Below, piece by piece: positions 35,272 through 47,562 of a stretch of 64,000 nucleotides of DNA; position 1 is the stretch's first letter; each line of letters opens with the position of its first letter. Source of the DNA: Halichoerus grypus (lineage: Eukaryota; Chordata; Mammalia; Carnivora; Phocidae); assembly GCF_964656455.1 (NCBI RefSeq), contig NC_135714.1, positions 81,737,903-81,801,902 of the forward strand. Reading direction: 5' to 3'. A program made the translations under genes and the position numbers. The notes under the pieces were generated by a model. The model searched no databases and was not told where the DNA came from. It worked only from the letters and a program-made list of their open reading frames with translations.

Positions 35272-38154
35272 ATGCAGCTGCGGTGGGAAGCCCAAAACAA
35301 ATCCTGAACCTGATGATCAAGGACTACAGAACTCAAGACTGCTCTGGATGCACGACAGACCTTGGCTTCACCAGACCCCAAACAGGACCTCACTTTTTCA
35401 TAGATAGAGAAATGCCTCTTAAGCAAGGAGCTTATAATCTTCTGTGTAAAATAAAAATGATCCTTCTTGGATCATAGTCCTGCTGGAGTCCTGAAGAGCT
35501 TACCTCCTTTCCTTTTGCACGACCGTACTTGTTTGGAACACCATATATACCTAAGTGGTTTGGAGATACTGTTTGAGAGATGCCTCCAGAACCATGGAAG
35601 AAGAACACTCAGCTCCGGGTCTAGCACTCTTGGCTTCAAATCCTTGACAAACTCGTTTTGCCCTGCCCCCATTTTTTTCTCACTCCATTCTCATCATTTT
35701 CTAGAATACTGACCTCTCAAACTTTCCTCTTTTATGTCTCCCCTTCAGCACAGTTTACTCACCATGGCTTGCATTTTCCTACGTGTCTTTAGTAATTTGA
35801 AGGAGGCCTCTTGGGGAGCACCTCCAACTCCCTCTGGTCCTTAGCTTTATGCTGCCTCTGCTCGCCACTGAACCTTTCTGGCCTCTTGTGCAGAGCCCAG
35901 ACATAAAGTGGGGGTCACTGAAGAGGCTATGCATGAGCCATAGAAAATTACTAACCGCAAGGAACTAGACAGTTTACAATTAACTTCAATTCGACCTTTG
36001 CTTCATCCATATTGGTGTCTTCCAGTTGTTTCTATCTATGAAGTCCAGGTACATATCTTCAGTATTCTACTTGCTGGAGAGGTGGAGGGAGGGCAGGCAG
36101 TGTATATAAACAGCCAAGCAACTGCTGGAAAATCTTGTTGGATATGTTGTCCATCTCCTCTGCTATTTTCCCCTAGCTCTGATTGTGGTTCTGAATTCTT
36201 TGAAGACTAAAGGGAAAGGCCTGCATTTGACAACTGAACTAACAGCTCGATTAAGGGAAAAATACTGCTGAAATCTGTCAATGACGGTTGCTAACATATG
36301 TTGCATTTATATACAGGGAGAAAACTAAACCTAACAAGTCCTTGGAAAGATGTGCGAGCTGGCTGACAGGTGTGACATCTCAGCACAAGTTAAAGGAACA
36401 CTGAGCAGTGGGTCGTGTCCAGTGAGACTTGATTGGCCATAGATGACAATTCTGCTCGCTGAGCTCTTTCTCTGGTGTCCATGATTAATATCAAATGCCA
36501 GGTGAGGCATGCTTCCAACAATAAGGTTGAAGCTCAGTTAACACAGCACAGGATTTCAGTTTCCCATAGCCCAATCAAACCATCCAGGCACTTCCTGGGG
36601 GGATTATCCCCAGGATGAGTCAGGTAAAAGGAGAAAGGCAGGGCTTTCTTCCTGAAGCAAAGCTTCAAGTAGTGCACGACAGAAGCAGATACTTACCACT
36701 TGCACGAGTAAAGGAGCAACAGGCAATTTTTAGCCAAACATGTGGGATAGACTAGGTTTGAAGATTGTAAGATAAACTCAGGTATACGCTGGATGACACA
36801 CGATCATGGAACAAATGGTTTCAATGACAACCACAGTTTGGACACATGTTTTCGGAGTGGGTAAAGAAGAGGTTCTGTGGTGTTGAGTTGTTGATCTGCA
36901 CATTCTGCAGTATAATTGACTATCAATGTGTGTGTGTGTTTATACATTTTCTTTTTTTGATGCCTATAGTAGACAGGGACCTATAATCATGAGAAAAAGA
37001 AAATGTATATATTTGTTTTGCTAAAAATATTTTTTATAGGAGATGCTTAAAATCAGGAGTGTTAATTTAACATTGCCTGTACAGAAAACAGAGATGGCTT
37101 TCTGTCTTTTGTCTCCAGAAATGGGTTATTTGGGAGCCTTAAAGTGTGAGTGTGTTCCTGTTTCAGATGATCACACTTTTGGGGGGAGTTGGTAAGCATT
37201 AGTAACAAAATTATATTTAGTATGTAATTTTAAATTCCTTATGTCGAGGTTTTCAAAGAAACCCAGAAAGTTCAAACTCCACATCTGTATTCTTTGTGGT
37301 CCCCTACGTCCAATTTATCACTTCTATCTCAATGCCTCTCTCTTCAGATATTTATTCATCAATAATTCCACAAGATCTGAAGTGGTTAAAACAATGGTGT
37401 GAATAATAATATAGAAATACAAAGTCAATATTAAATAAGTCCCTATTATAAATAAGGGGACAGTGGATCCTAGGGAATGGTTTAACATGCATAACAGAAC
37501 TCAGAATCGGGATCTGAGAGTGCTTGGATTTACACTTCCGGGTCTTTAGTCAGATAAGAGCTCTGTGTGCTGTTGATTACCAATTGCATGGGATCTTTTG
37601 TGGTTGGAGGACAAGTCAACACATTTTTGTATGCCCAGAGGGACAGTGAGAGTTAGATGGGTTTTGAAACTAAGTTTACATGACAACAAAATTAGCAATT
37701 AAAAAGTTAAAAAAAAAAATCAGTCTATTTTCTTTTTATTTTTTCAACAACTTTCAGCAAGTTAGCTGTTTGATGAATTCTCTTAATGGAATGTTTGTGT
37801 TTTTATGTAGATCAGTTCTGTAATGTTTGCACACACCAAGGAAAAGCACAGTCCACAGGCTACGTGTTTCTTTTTTCTGGGCCATTCTTCTTTTTGGCAT
37901 GCTGGCACGATTGTTTGCAATCTCTCATCAATATGGAGAAGCCATCTATTAAGAACCATCTGCTGAAGAAAATTCCAGTCCCTAAGATTACATCCCTGCT
38001 GGATCTGTCCACGTTCCCCCCCCCCCCATCCCCACCACTGTCTTCCTGACACTGCTTCTCTGTGCCTATGCATGCAGACTAGGCTGGTATATGGGATTTG
38101 TCTTATTCAAGACTTACCACAGCATGGTAGAGCCAAAAGTATAATTCACTTCCT
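35272..38154. other. Unique DNA, nothing recognised
   Basis: 2.9 kb without a recognised repeat except a short TG run near 36929 and a C tract near 38015. Frames of 64-96 codons occur on both strands; none shows a domain, signal peptide or supporting splice signal. Confidence 0.45.
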
Positions 38155-38290
38155 CTCAAACTTCAATGTGCAGACGAACCATCTGCGGATCTTTTTAAAA
38201 TGTGGATTCTAATTTAATAGATCTGGGGTGGGCATTTCTAACAGGGTCCTGGGTGATGCAATGCTACTAGCCTGCTGACCACATTTTTCA
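38155..38290 (-). mobile_element. MER5A-type hAT DNA transposon remnant
   Basis: 'ctcaaacttcaatgtgcaga', 'aatagatctggggtgggcat', 'ttctaacagggtcctgggtg' and 'gcctgctgaccacatttt' match MER5A in reverse complement. Compare the forward copy at 3768. Confidence 0.7.
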
Positions 38291-38334
38291 TAGCCAGGGT
38301 ACAACTGATTCTAGAAGCAGTATAATATAGAGCA

Positions 38335-38530
38335 GAGTTTTTTAACTTCCATTCTGTTGACAGTTTGGGCTGAATCATTCTTTGCAGTGAAGGAATGTTT
38401 TATGCATGATGGGATGTTTAGAAATATCCCTGGCTTCTACTGACTTCTACTGTGATGTTCTCTCCCTCTAGTTGTGACATTGCCAAATATCCCCTGGGGA
38501 TAAAATCACCCCAAGTTGAGAACCTCTGGT
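38335..38530 (-). mobile_element. hAT-Charlie-type non-autonomous DNA element (same family as 18690)
   Basis: 'gacagtttgggctgaatcat', 'gcatgatgggatgtttagaa', 'atccctggcttctactgact', 'acattgccaaatatcccctg' and 'caccccaagttgagaacctc' occur in order, the reverse orientation of the copy at 18690-18915. Confidence 0.75.
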
Positions 38531-39828
38531 GTAGGGGTTATCATGAATGTTCTGGATTAGAATGCTTGGCTTCAAATTCTGGTTCCCAAACTTACTGTTA
38601 TGAGTGGCCACAGGCAATTTCCTTAATCTCTCTGAACCTCAGTTTTCTCCTCCACAGAAAGGGGACAATAATAATATCTACATTAGATATTCATAGCATC
38701 AAGATGCCAATAGAGGAGGCTTCTGAATTTTCCTCCTGCCACCGATGCACCAAATTCATACAGCTACACATGAAGCAGTTTCCTCTGAGAGAAATCCAGA
38801 ACCTAGCTGAGTCACTCCCACACATCAGGCAACTGGGGAAATACCCACATTGACACAAGCAGGAAAGGCTGAGACAGGCCATAAACCTTACCCCCAGCAC
38901 AGCACCATACAATTGGGAGGGAACACCCAACTCCCAGCTTCTCCTTGAGGAGTCAAAGATTTGGACTACACATCTAGGGCTCCAACTTTTAAGGCTGCTA
39001 CCTGAGGGATAGGTCCCCAAATGAGGCCCCTAGCTCTCAGAGCCAATGGAGCTTGGGCTCACAAGTCCCACATGACTATAGCAAACAAAGAAACCCCTAA
39101 AGACCCCACCAAAAACCTACTAGAACTAATAAAAAAATACAGTAACATTGCAGGATACAAAACCAATATACAAAAATCAGTTGCATTTCTATACACTAAG
39201 GAAGAACCACTAGAAAGAGAAATTAAGAAAACAATCCCATTTTCAATGGCCTCAAAAAGGATAAAATACTTAGGAATAAAGTATTATAAAATAAAGCCAA
39301 GAAGGTGAAAGATCTGTACATGGAAGACTATAAAACATTGTTGAAATAAATTGAAGAAGCCAAAAATAAATAGGAAGATACTCTGTGTTCTCGGACTGGA
39401 AGAATTAATATTGTTAAAATGTTCATACTACTCACAGCCATCTATAAATTCAGGGCAATCCCCATCAAAACTCAAAGTGGCATTTTGACAGAAATAGGAA
39501 AAAACAATAAAAAATTGATATGGAACCAGAAAAGATGCCAAATTGCCAAAATGATTAGAAAGAAGAACAAAGTTGAAGGCATCATGCTTCCTGATTTCAA
39601 ACTATATCACAAAGCTATGGCAATCAAAACAGTATAGTATTGTCATAAAACCGGACACATAGATCAGTGGAACAGGATAGAGAGCACAGAAATAAATCCT
39701 TGCATATATGGTTAACTAATTTACGAAAAAGGAGTCAAGACTATACAATGAGGAAAGGATAGTTTAAGTAGTGATGTTGCAAACATTGGTTATTCACATG
39801 CAAAAGAATGAAACTGTACCCCTGTCTT

Positions 39829-39923
39829 TTTCTAAGTAATCTCTACATCCAGTGTGGAACTTGAACTCATAACCTGGAGATCACGAATTGAACGGTCTAC
39901 TGACCGAGACAACCAGTCACCCA
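39829..39923 (-). mobile_element. Short, old CAN-SINE inside the L1
   Basis: Only about 95 bases: a tail at the left, then a tRNA-like body with 'gaacttgaactcataacctg' and ending 'caaccagtcaccc'. The CT-rich part is absent. Flanks aaactgtacccctgtctt (39811-39828) and aaaccgtacccctgtctt (39924-39941) are an 18-bp TSD with one mismatch. Confidence 0.88.
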
Positions 39924-40150
39924 AAACCGTACCCCTGTCTTACGCCATACACAAAAATCAAATTAAAATGTATGAAAGACTTGACCATAAGATCTGAAAA
40001 GGTAAAAGTCTTATCCTAGCAGAAAACCTAGAAAGTAAGCTGCTTGACTTTGGTCTCGGCAATGATTTTTTGGATTTGGCACCTTAAGAAAGGCGACAAA
40101 AGCAAAAATAAACAAGTGAGAGTACATCAAATTAAAAAGCTTCTGCATAG

Positions 40151-40277
40151 GGGCACCTGGGTGACTCAGTCAGCTGTGTCTGACTTTGATCTTGGCTCAG
40201 GTCTTGATCTCATGGTCATGTGTTCAAGCCCCACTTGGGCTCCACACTAGGCATGGAGCCTACTTAAAAAAAAAGAT
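40151..40277 (+). mobile_element. Short CAN-SINE without CT-rich domain, inside the L1
   Basis: Head GGGCACCTGGGTGACTCAGT, then 'cttgatctcatggtcatgtg', and a short body ending 'atggagcctacttaaaaa'. Flanks aaaaagcttctgcatag (40134-40150) and aaaaacttctgcacag (40278-40293) are an imperfect TSD. It belongs to the older, shorter subtype. Confidence 0.9.
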
Positions 40278-41567
40278 AAAAACTTCTGCACAGCAATGAA
40301 AACCATTAACAAAATGAGAAGTCAGCCTATGGAGTAGGAGAAAATATTTGCAAACCACATATGTGATAAGTGGTTAATATCCAAAATATACAAAATTTTA
40401 TACAATCCCAGAGCAAAACCGCTCACAAATAACCCAATTAAAAAATGGGCAAAGGACCTATAAACATTTTTCCATAGAAGACATACAAATAGCAAAGAGG
40501 TAGATAGAAAGATGCTTAACATTACTCATCATCAGGTAAATGGAAATCAAAACCACAATGAGATGCCACCTCACATCTGTTAGGATGTCTATTATCAAAA
40601 AGCTAAGGCATAACAAATGCTGGTGAGGATATGGAGAAAAGGGAACGCTTGTGCACTGTCGGTGGGAACATAAACGGGCACACTATTATGGAAAACAATA
40701 TGCAGTTTCCTCAAGAAGTTAAAAATAGAACTACATATGATCCAGTAATCCTACTTCTGAGTATGAATCCAAAGGAAATGAAATCAGTGTTTGACAGATA
40801 TATGTACTCCCATGTTCACTGCAGCCTTGTTTACAATAATCAAGTTATGGAAACAACCTAAGTGTCAGCTGATGGACCAATGGATGAAGAAAATGGGGGC
40901 TATGTATACAATGGAATATTATTCAGCCTTAACAAAGAAGGAAATCCTGTCATTTACAACAACATGGATGAAACTAGAGGGTGTTATGCTAAGTGAAACA
41001 AGCAAGACAGAGAAAGACAAATACTGCATGATATCATTTATATGTGGAACCCCCCCAAAATTTAAGCAGTTGAACTTATTGAAAGAATAGAAAGGTGATT
41101 GCCAGAGATTGGGGTGGTTGGGGAAAAGGAGAGAGGTTGGTAAAGAGGTGCAAGCTTTCAGTTGTAAGATGAAGATCTGAAGACCTAGCGTATAACTTGA
41201 TGATGATAGTTGATTATACTGTATTGTATAATTGAAATTTGCTAAGAGTAGAAACTAAGTGTTCTCACAAAGGAAAAAAAAGAAAAAAGAAGACGAAAAA
41301 ACATAAATATGGGAGGTGATGGATGTGGTGATTAACTCTGTGGAGGAAATTCTTTACAAAGCACACATGTATCAGATCACGTTGTACACTACTTTATATT
41401 ACATTTTTGTCAATTAAATGTCAATAAAGCTAAAAAAAGAGAAAAAGATATTCATAGAATTTCTGGGAGGATTAAATATTAAATATCCATGAAATGCTTA
41501 GAACTATATGCATGCAAATATTACTATCAAATAAATCAATAAATGTTAGCAAATATTACTGTTGGAA

Positions 41568-41648
41568 AGAACGAAGGAAAGAAGGAAGGAAGGAAGGAAG
41601 GAAGGAAGGAAGGAAGGAAGGAAGGAAGGAAGGAAGGAAGGAAGGAAA
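41568..41648. repeat. (GGAA)n microsatellite
   Basis: Nearly seventeen uninterrupted GGAA/GAAG units run from 41581 to 41647, after a less regular start. GGAA runs can bind ETS-family factors. The 60-codon plus frame here is read-through. Confidence 0.98.
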
Positions 41649-43580
41649 CCATGCCTTATAGCTAGTTTTTCCAATGATGGAGTTGAGAAAAGGCTCAAAA
41701 TGGATTCTGCTGTTAAGCATTCAAACTCATGGCTAGTTATCTAGCTCTCCCCTCCTATTTATGCCTATGTGGGGACTAGTTGGGGTGTCCTCGGGAACAG
41801 GCTAGCAGAGGAAAACAACCAGCTATGGTCCGTCTCTACTTGCCTGATTTCGCTTTACAAAATCAGAGGATTTTACTCTTTTTGTTAAAGGTGTGAACTT
41901 GGAATTTAGTTTCTTTGTCAGTCCAATGTGGAGTTAAAGCCAGATGATATTTAAGCTATTACCATCTCTAGTTTATTTATTTATTACCGCTGTATCTTTA
42001 AAATGTTACTCGTGTGCTTATCATACCCAGGAGCCTCATGGACTCTTCGAAGGTTTAAAATTATTCTTGCTCGTTTTTGCGTCACTGGCCCTGACAACAG
42101 CCTAGTATATAGCCGGTGCTGTGTAAGTCTGAAGTGCTGTGAATCATTTGTGGCTATTCCTAAATCTGCAGACGCTGCCACACTTCCTCTTTTCTAAAGG
42201 CTACCCCCCCACGCCTCCCCGTGCTGAAATACTTACGGAACTGTTCGGCGCTCAGAAGAAATCAGGCTTTAGCACAGCTGAAGCTACCTTCTCTTTTCAG
42301 TTTGTTGAAAGCTCATTTTAAAAAATGCACCAGAGAGGCATTTTTGAATAGGAAAAAGTCATTCAGCTTTGTGAAATGTCCAGGTGGAGTAAGTATTAGA
42401 TGCTTTTGTTATTTCTGCCACTTTGGTTAATGAAGCCGCCGCCTTTACAATATAATTAGAGCAAGAACAATTCTCTCACCAAATATAAAGTGACACACAT
42501 AGGATCTTGTTGCTAGAGTGTCCCTCTGAAGAGTCACAGGAAACCATTCAAACACAGGGCTTGACAGACGAGGGTAAATATAGCCAATTAAGAAAATGGT
42601 AAGTAATTTCATGAGAGAAATTCCAGTTCTCTCACTGAAGATGTTCAGCGTCCTTTTTGTATCAAGCCACCTTTTATTTTTTAAGATCCATAGGAAGTTG
42701 CTGCAAAAACATGTTTAGACCGTGGTAACACTTAACGCTTCTAAATGCAAAGTCAGAATTCGAGGAGAAAAAAGTGCGACTATAATGATCTTGAGACTGA
42801 AGACAAAATTAGTCTTTTAAATTCAGTATTCAGACTCCTCAGAGGGCCAGATAAGTCAACAAAAAGCATGGAGCTCCCAAGAGAAACAATTCAGCTCTTC
42901 TTCATGGTCTATTAGGCTAGAAACTTTTCTATTAGACAAGACTTTCTTTGGTCTACCTTGTAGAAATTGGTGTTATACATAAAGTGTCAACTCCACAACA
43001 CTGATTTGCTTCCATTTTCATGGCCCAACTTTTCCTTCCATCCATCCAGTGCATCCCCCAAAATGCTTGTTTTCCAGAACAAGTATTTTTTTTTTCCTCC
43101 AGGACTTGATACATCTTTCTTAGCCAAAGACGTCTACATACAGTCAAGAAAATGGACTCTGTAGAATTGAAACATCTTGGGCTTTATCTGAGACACATGG
43201 ATTTCCTCCACCAGCCTGAATGGCTGGAGATCTCTATCGATCATTTACAGTTACTATAGTTGAAGTATGATGACTTTTTTTTTAAAGTCATGAAACAACT
43301 TATTTTTGGATCTGGCAGAGATCTACCCTAAACCTTTAGGCATCTCTGAATTACTAAAGCAGGATCGCACGAACATGGTAGATCATGTTGGAATTTGTAA
43401 AATGTGTGAGATTTTAGGTTTGCAGGGTTTTGACATCGGATCTCATACTGTTTATAAGAAAGAGGTAGATATCCTAATGTCATTTCTCTGCCAAAACTTC
43501 CTTCTCTTTCATTCAAAGATGCCAGGCACTTTTGGGTAGTGGTGAGCTTATTTAAGAGAGGCTGAGATTTAGCGTCTAAG
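41649..43580. other. Unique DNA, nothing recognised
   Basis: Opposing short frames at 41984-42430 and 42953-43164 have no domains. A T tract sits near 43087. Confidence 0.45.
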
Positions 43581-43584
43581 ACCA

Positions 43585-43770
43585 TGAGATTCACATCTCC
43601 ATTCTGTCATTTGCTAGCTTTGTGGCTTTTGGCCACCTCTTAATCTACCTAAATCTTATAAAATGCAGCCAGTAACACCTGTTTTACAGGATGAATGTCA
43701 GGGGAAAAAAAAGACATTTACATTGCTTGGTTTTTGTATATAGCAGGGGCTAAACAAATGGTAACTCTTT
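43585..43770 (+). mobile_element. MIR SINE remnant
   Basis: 'catttgctagctttgtggct', 'gccagtaacacctgttttac' and 'tatagcaggggctaaacaaa' follow the sense MIR order. Confidence 0.7.
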
Positions 43771-44157
43771 ATTTATCACATTGTTTTGTAAAATTTTAAT
43801 AGTTGGTTTGGGGAATTCTGTATAATAGATGCTGTTTTAATTGACTAAGATGAAAAGCATATTGTAATTTATAACAGCCTTTATTAGATAAAAAATTCCT
43901 AGAGCTATTTAAATTATTCTGAAAGCAGTGTTACTAGTAATTTTTACCCTAGTCACTAAAGAAAGGCTATTTAACTCACACATTTTGAATTTCCATTCTA
44001 GATCTGTAGATCAACATGGCTGTTCCTTCCAGGGCCAGTCAGAGTGGCCCGTTACATATGGTAAAATCGTTTGTATATATTTTCTAAAAGAAATACCTTA
44101 AGTTGTTAGTTTGGGGAAGGGGAGATAAGACAGCAGAGATGTGCTTGGGAGTCACTT
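43771..44157. other. Unique DNA, nothing recognised
   Basis: AT-rich, with no supported feature. Confidence 0.4.
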
Positions 44158-44173
44158 AGAAATGAACAGAGTG

Positions 44174-44302
44174 AGGGGCGCCTGGGTGGCTCAGACGGTT
44201 GAGCGTACGACTCTTGATTTCGGCTCAGTTCATGTTCTCAGGGTCTTGAGATTGAGCCCCGTTTTGGGCTACGTGCTCTTAAGCCTGGGTTGGTTGTGTG
44301 AA

Positions 44303-44335
<33 letters not shown>

Positions 44336-44446
44336 TCCCCTGAGGAATTGCTTGGGATTCTTGCTCTCCCTCTCTCTCTCTGCCCCTCCCCCTCTCATAC
44401 TCTAGCTCTCTCTCTAAAATAAATAAATAAATATTAAAAAAAAGAA
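44174..44446 (+). mobile_element. CAN-SINE carrying a foreign 71-bp segment
   Basis: Head AGGGGCGCCTGGGTGGCTCA and a tail are normal, with a perfect 16-bp TSD, agaaatgaacagagtg (44158-44173 and 44447-44462). The normal link between tRNA body and CT-rich part is replaced at 44279-44349 by 'ttaagcctgggttg...gaggaatt', including a (TG)n run. A near-identical 55-bp segment sits outside the SINE at 44803-44857. The 93-codon frame through this is read-through. Confidence 0.95.
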
Positions 44447-44462
44447 AGAAATGAACAGAGTG

Positions 44463-45495
44463 TGGATAATTTAGGACACCTAAAGAACAGAATGACTAAA
44501 TCGTCTTAAAGGTTGATGTGTAGGCTGTAGAGGGACATTTATCAAGACAAGAACCAATGTGAGGTTCATTGCACAAAGCAGTAAAATGGTAGGGGTGGAA
44601 GTGGTAAAAACATGTTGTGTGGGGTTTTTTTAGCCTTCAGTTGGTCAGACTGTGGGAGGGTAAACAGATTGAAGACCCAGTTTGCTTATCGACAGAATAG
44701 CTGGGAGAAAATTACATGAAAATGAGAAAAGACACTTTGGGTCATTCTGCTATATTTGAAGTGAAAACTTTACACACAATGCTGGCAGAGAACAAACTTT
44801 AATTAAGCCTGGGTTGTTTGTGTGAATGTGTGTGTGTTACTTTTCCCCTGAGGAATTCTTCTTTAGAGACAGGACAGTCCCTCTGAGTTATTTTTTATTG
44901 GATTTTGTGTAATTTCCCCCACTCACTTCAGCAATGGTGTTACTGATGCAGTTGGTGTTGGTTTCTAAGAGCCCCCTTTGACTTATATCATGACCTCATT
45001 GGCATTTAGTACAAACACGAAGAAAATTCCTCTTTTATAGGCAAAGTATCTGCAAAGTCTAGGGTGCTCAGTATTGAATACAATGGCTAGTATTTTGAAT
45101 TTTCTGGTACGGAAGTAGCAAGTGTGCCCAATATTTTTGTTGAAACTGTGTGGTACGACTATGGCCTCATATTTAGCTATATTCAGTTACAAATATTTTA
45201 ACAAAAAGCCAAGAGAAAGCAAGACAAGATGGAGGTCACAGTGGAAGGTTCCTGTGTTGGAGAAGCTCCCTCTTCTGAACCAGAGCCCTGTTGAGGCATT
45301 GGTGGGGAGTGGTTTCAGAAACAGGGGAGGTGAGGGAAGGAGAAACGCCATGTTAAGGAGATTGAGGGGGACTTCTAGCTGACCTGGGCTGGAAGGATTC
45401 CAGAGATGGAGTGTTAATTCCTTCAGTGGCTCTGGGGCTTCCGGCACATTGGCAAGGACAAATTATGCTTTTGGAAAGACCTGGGAGGGATGGTC
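44463..45495. other. Unique DNA containing the likely donor of the SINE insert
   Basis: 44803-44857 ('ttaagcctgggttgtttgtg' to 'cccctgaggaatt') matches the insert at 44279-44349. Opposing 86-codon frames near 45122-45447 have no recognisable signature. Confidence 0.45.
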
Positions 45496-45499
45496 AGAA

Positions 45500-45610
45500 T
45501 CACTTAGTGAATCCCAGCTCTGGTTATGAATATGCCACCATCAAACTCACTATATGATCTGAGGCTAGTAATTCATCTCTAAAAGGAGGGAATCCAATTA
45601 AAATGATCAC
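45500..45610 (+). mobile_element. Weak MIR-like remnant
   Basis: 'gaatcccagctctggttatg' and 'cactatatgatctgaggcta' loosely follow the MIR core; heavily decayed. Confidence 0.35.
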
Positions 45611-47545
45611 TGAAGACCTTCTCAGGCATTTTGGTTGCCATTAATATTAATTCTGTTCAATCAATGACACAGAACTGCTGTGACTTGAGAGAAAAATCAG
45701 GGACTTTGGTAGAAAATAGTCAAAGGCAAAATTTGCACATATGATCCTCAGATATTCAGATTTTAGAACGTGAAGGAAAACACCAGAGGCCTTCCACTTT
45801 GCTCTGAAGTCCTGCTGCATTAGAAGCTGTGGACAGCATGTCTGTAGCCTGGCTTTCCATCTTCCCCACTCCACTATTTGCTTTGGAAAATTCACTTTAA
45901 GGAAAGCCAGAATTTGCACTTACAATGCAAGGGAGATAAGAAGTAGGTGACCATTTTTTCTCAGAAGTTGGGAGCGTAGAGACCACAGAAGTTACTTTTG
46001 GAAGCTGCAGGCCTATTATCTTGGTCCTAAAGCTTCATAATTCTGGTGCTGGATAATACGAGGACCTCTATAGAGAAGGTTGCCCTGAGCCACTGAACTT
46101 TGGATTCTTTGTAATGAGTTTGCTGTTTGCAGAAAAACAAATGCTAGTTTAAAAGAACTTAACTTTGGACAGTTGATATTTACTGAGAGGACCTTACTAA
46201 TGGGGGAAATATGGTCTTAGGAGCAATTAACCCACATTTATTGCTGAAGGTAATATACTGTGCTTTTCCATTTTGATTTACAGAGCAATGTGGAGTAATT
46301 TTCCACTAAGCAAGGAGTCTTCCTCTTGTCTATTCAATTAATTTCTCACCTTTGTTTTCCAAAAGAATTTTAAGATTTAGAACATTTTTTCTCAGGACTT
46401 CTCTCATTGAGTTATTAAATTTCAATTAAAAATTAATTAAGAAGTTAAATCCAAATCCCAAGCCTGATTTGTTACTGTTCCCACCTCTGGATAGCCATCT
46501 TGCCTTAGGTAATTACCTCATTGGATATATAGCCTCAAGTTGTTTTCTACAATTCTAGATTCACTGTGTGCTAATGAAAAGTGCAGTCAAAGAGCTGGTT
46601 GTTTGTTCTGCAAGTTCCAAACCAGCAGAATAGTTACCTTCAATTAACTGAATATAGACAGAACCATGTGGTCATTTCTTCAGTGTGTCCACTCATCATT
46701 AAGGCTCAGACTGTTAAAAGGCAAATGGCACCTATAGGCTACACTGTGCATATGTATGGTAGGGTAAGGGGCAGATAGGAATGGACTCAGATGGTTTGAA
46801 CCTTTCAGAGCAGTCTCACCTTTTCTTGCACAAAGTATTTTTCCCCCTCTGCTTTCAAAACCTGCCTTTAGAATTTTAGTGAGAACTAAAGGGTCTACTT
46901 TCATTCTTGATATTAAACATCAAAGAACTCGAGTGGTCCTTTGCAAAAATTACAAGGGTCATTTTTCGAGGTAAATTTTAATAAAAATGCAACTGGATTT
47001 TAAATACTTAATCCAGTGAAGTAAATAATTTGTTAAAATTTAGTTATTCAGTGGTCCATTTGTTCATCAACAAATTATGAAGTATCTACTCCGAGCCCAC
47101 CTAATCCTTAAAGCAACAGGAATTTCCATATAATTCTTAAAGCTGGGTTCATTGATCATTATTCTGGATGGCGCACCACAGGTGCTTGACCAGATTGCAC
47201 ACAGACTTCAGTTTTCCATTCATTTTGTTTCAAGTTGGAAGGTTAGAAAAATATGATGCCGCATCAACCTTCAAGTGGCCATAGGCCTTATATAAGTTGG
47301 AAGTGCATGAGCCAGGATTCTATTTGGAGATACTTAAGCCCAGAAAATTTTCAGAAGAATTGAAAATGATTCAGAAGTTAAGATATGGAGACACTGACAT
47401 CTAATCATGTTTTGATTTTAAGCAGGATCAGAAGAACCAAGTGATAGGAGCTCATTCAAAAGTGTCCAGAAGAAGCCTGGTCCTGCACTCCACATATGTT
47501 GGGCATGAGGGGCTGTGCTAACTAGAACATTCTATGGCCAAAGCC
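45611..47545. other. Unique DNA, nothing recognised
   Basis: 1.9 kb with short frames (65-90 codons) of no recognisable family. A faint antisense L2-like patch occurs at 47060-47130. Confidence 0.45.
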
Positions 47546-47562
47546 AAAACAGGCGACGGGAG

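Larger units (their letters stand above)
38697..41445 (+). pseudogene. L1 retrotransposon lacking ORF1 and most of ORF2
   Basis: A perfect 12-bp TSD, agatattcatag, flanks the element (38685-38696 and 41446-41457), so it is one insertion. The first ~370 bases resemble an L1 5' UTR. At about 39060-39075 the sequence jumps to ORF2 just after the reverse-transcriptase catalytic (YADD) position. ORF2 C-terminal coding then continues, followed by a 3' UTR. ORF1, the endonuclease and most of the RT are missing, roughly 4 kb compared with a typical L1. Surviving frames (39021-39308, 39419-39637, 40631-40861, 40791-41090) are broken by stops and frameshifts. CAN-SINEs at 39829 and 40151 inserted later. 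It cannot encode a working protein. Subfamily is probably L1MA-like, by memory only. Confidence 0.88.
38540..41530 (+). mobile_element. MIR SINE split by an L1
   Basis: The left arm (38540-38696) shows 'cttggcttcaaattctggtt', 'tctgaacctcagttttctcc' and 'aggggacaataataatatct'. The right arm (41446-41530) continues with 'ctgggaggattaaatattaa' and 'gaaatgcttagaactatatg'. The L1 at 38697-41445 separates them, so the MIR is older. Confidence 0.85.

Noticed and set aside
38452..38853. 133-codon plus-strand frame
   Set aside because: It crosses a hAT element, a MIR and the L1 5' UTR, so it is a chance join of unrelated repeats.
41568..41648. Regularly spaced repeat considered as a CRISPR-like array
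   Set aside because: It is a simple tetranucleotide microsatellite with no spacers, in animal DNA.
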